Source of the DNA: G963675935 sp963803125
GTDB taxonomy: Bacteria > Planctomycetota > Planctomycetia > Pirellulales > Thermoguttaceae
Length of the DNA stretch: 64,000 nt
Assembly (NCBI GenBank): GCA_963803125.1
Contig: CAWDLR010000002.1
Location: 62,001-126,000, forward strand
Reading direction: 5' to 3'
The position numbers were made by a program, and so were the translations under genes. A model generated the notes under the pieces. The model was given only the letters and a program-made list of their open reading frames with translations. It searched no databases and had not been told where the DNA came from. Shown piece by piece: positions 63,766 through 64,000 of the stretch (position 1 is its first letter; each line of letters opens with the position of its first letter).

Positions 63766-64000
63766 TTACGACTCGGGATATTTGAATTCCACCGATATTG
63801 GAATATCCGGGTGAAAACTGGCGGTCAGCGGGCACCACTTAGCCGCCTCTTCCACCGCGCGGCGGTCATCGGCAGCCAACGCCCGCGGCAACCGCACCTC
63901 AACCTCGACGCCGGCGACACGCTGCGAGCAGCCGCAGGCCATCCGCACGGTCGCCTGAACGCTCGCACCGATCAGGTCGATTTCCCGCTGCTGGGAAAGC
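63766..64000 (-). CDS. OsmC-family protein, 5' end outside window
   Basis: The last 77 residues are visible: QREIDLIGASVQATVRMACG then SQRVAGVEVEVRLPRALAAD, AAKWCPLTASFHPDIPISVE and FKYPES. The AAKWCP motif holds one redox Cys of OsmC-type peroxiredoxin-like proteins, and MACGC is the other candidate. OsmC proteins reduce organic peroxides. It is the first gene of the minus-strand cluster that continues through ArsF, ArsG and ArsR/ArsM. Confidence 0.75.
   Translation of the reverse strand, partial: LSQQREIDLIGASVQATVRMACGCSQRVAGVEVEVRLPRALAADDRRAVEEAAKWCPLTASFHPDIPISVEFKYPES

Overview
The window looks like a GC-rich chromosome segment from a planctomycete, most likely Pirellulales-like. The evidence is an FGE-sulfatase-type protein carrying a PEP-CTERM sorting tail, a small membrane protein with the FSLRQMF-type N-terminus common in that phylum, a MoxR/DUF58/transglutaminase block, an ECF sigma/anti-sigma/PDZ operon, an NfeD/FloA pair, a GH109-type oxidoreductase, and very many palindromic intergenic repeats. 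No rRNA, tRNA, CRISPR array or complete classical insertion sequence was recognised.

Layout. 1-2044: a broken helical-repeat lipoprotein, a small antitoxin-like gene with a truncated VapC remnant, and a 3-hydroxyisobutyrate-dehydrogenase-like reductase. 2160-3506: a DUF134 regulator and NifX-like protein behind a strong promoter that contains a perfect palindrome. 3987-8246: a ketosynthase-like gene, a DUF4160/DUF2442 pair, an HNH remnant, hypothetical genes and dense repeats. 8434-13415: citrate synthase, a trypsin-like protease, a CPBP protease, an orphan HigA and YchF. 13420-19966: transglutaminase, DUF58 and MoxR genes plus small envelope proteins. 20226-30256: SppA, a sugar isomerase-like protein, M13 peptidase, the sigma/anti-sigma/PDZ operon, and NfeD-FloA plus partner. 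30281-31892: a RAYT transposase with its REP hairpins. 31912-43480: PanB, the PEP-CTERM protein, AlaRS, Uma2, GH28, DUF421 and an EVE-nuclease fusion. 43544-48042: an ExbB/ExbD-like three-gene operon. 48833-54050: a TPR membrane protein, a response regulator and low-complexity secreted proteins. 54142-64000: GH109-like oxidoreductase, an HNH pair, and a long minus-strand cluster with ArsM, ArsR, an ABC exporter, two secreted thioredoxin-fold proteins, an ArsG-type permease, two ArsF-type proteins and a partial OsmC protein.

Two points stand out. First, the last 8 kb combine organoarsenical reduction/efflux-type genes (ArsF, ArsG) with ArsR/ArsM, a MacB-like exporter and thioredoxin-like proteins, with candidate palindromic operators between them. 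Second, two toxin-antitoxin-like modules (DUF4160/DUF2442 and HigA) each lie just downstream of a conserved gene and are followed by a second, diverged copy of that gene's last 11-15 codons, which suggests insertion at gene 3' ends.

Caution about sequence quality: at least eight genes, including the essential alaS, carry single-base frame changes, several in short homopolymers. This fits uncorrected sequencing indels better than eight independent pseudogenes, so those genes are annotated as one gene with a frameshift.
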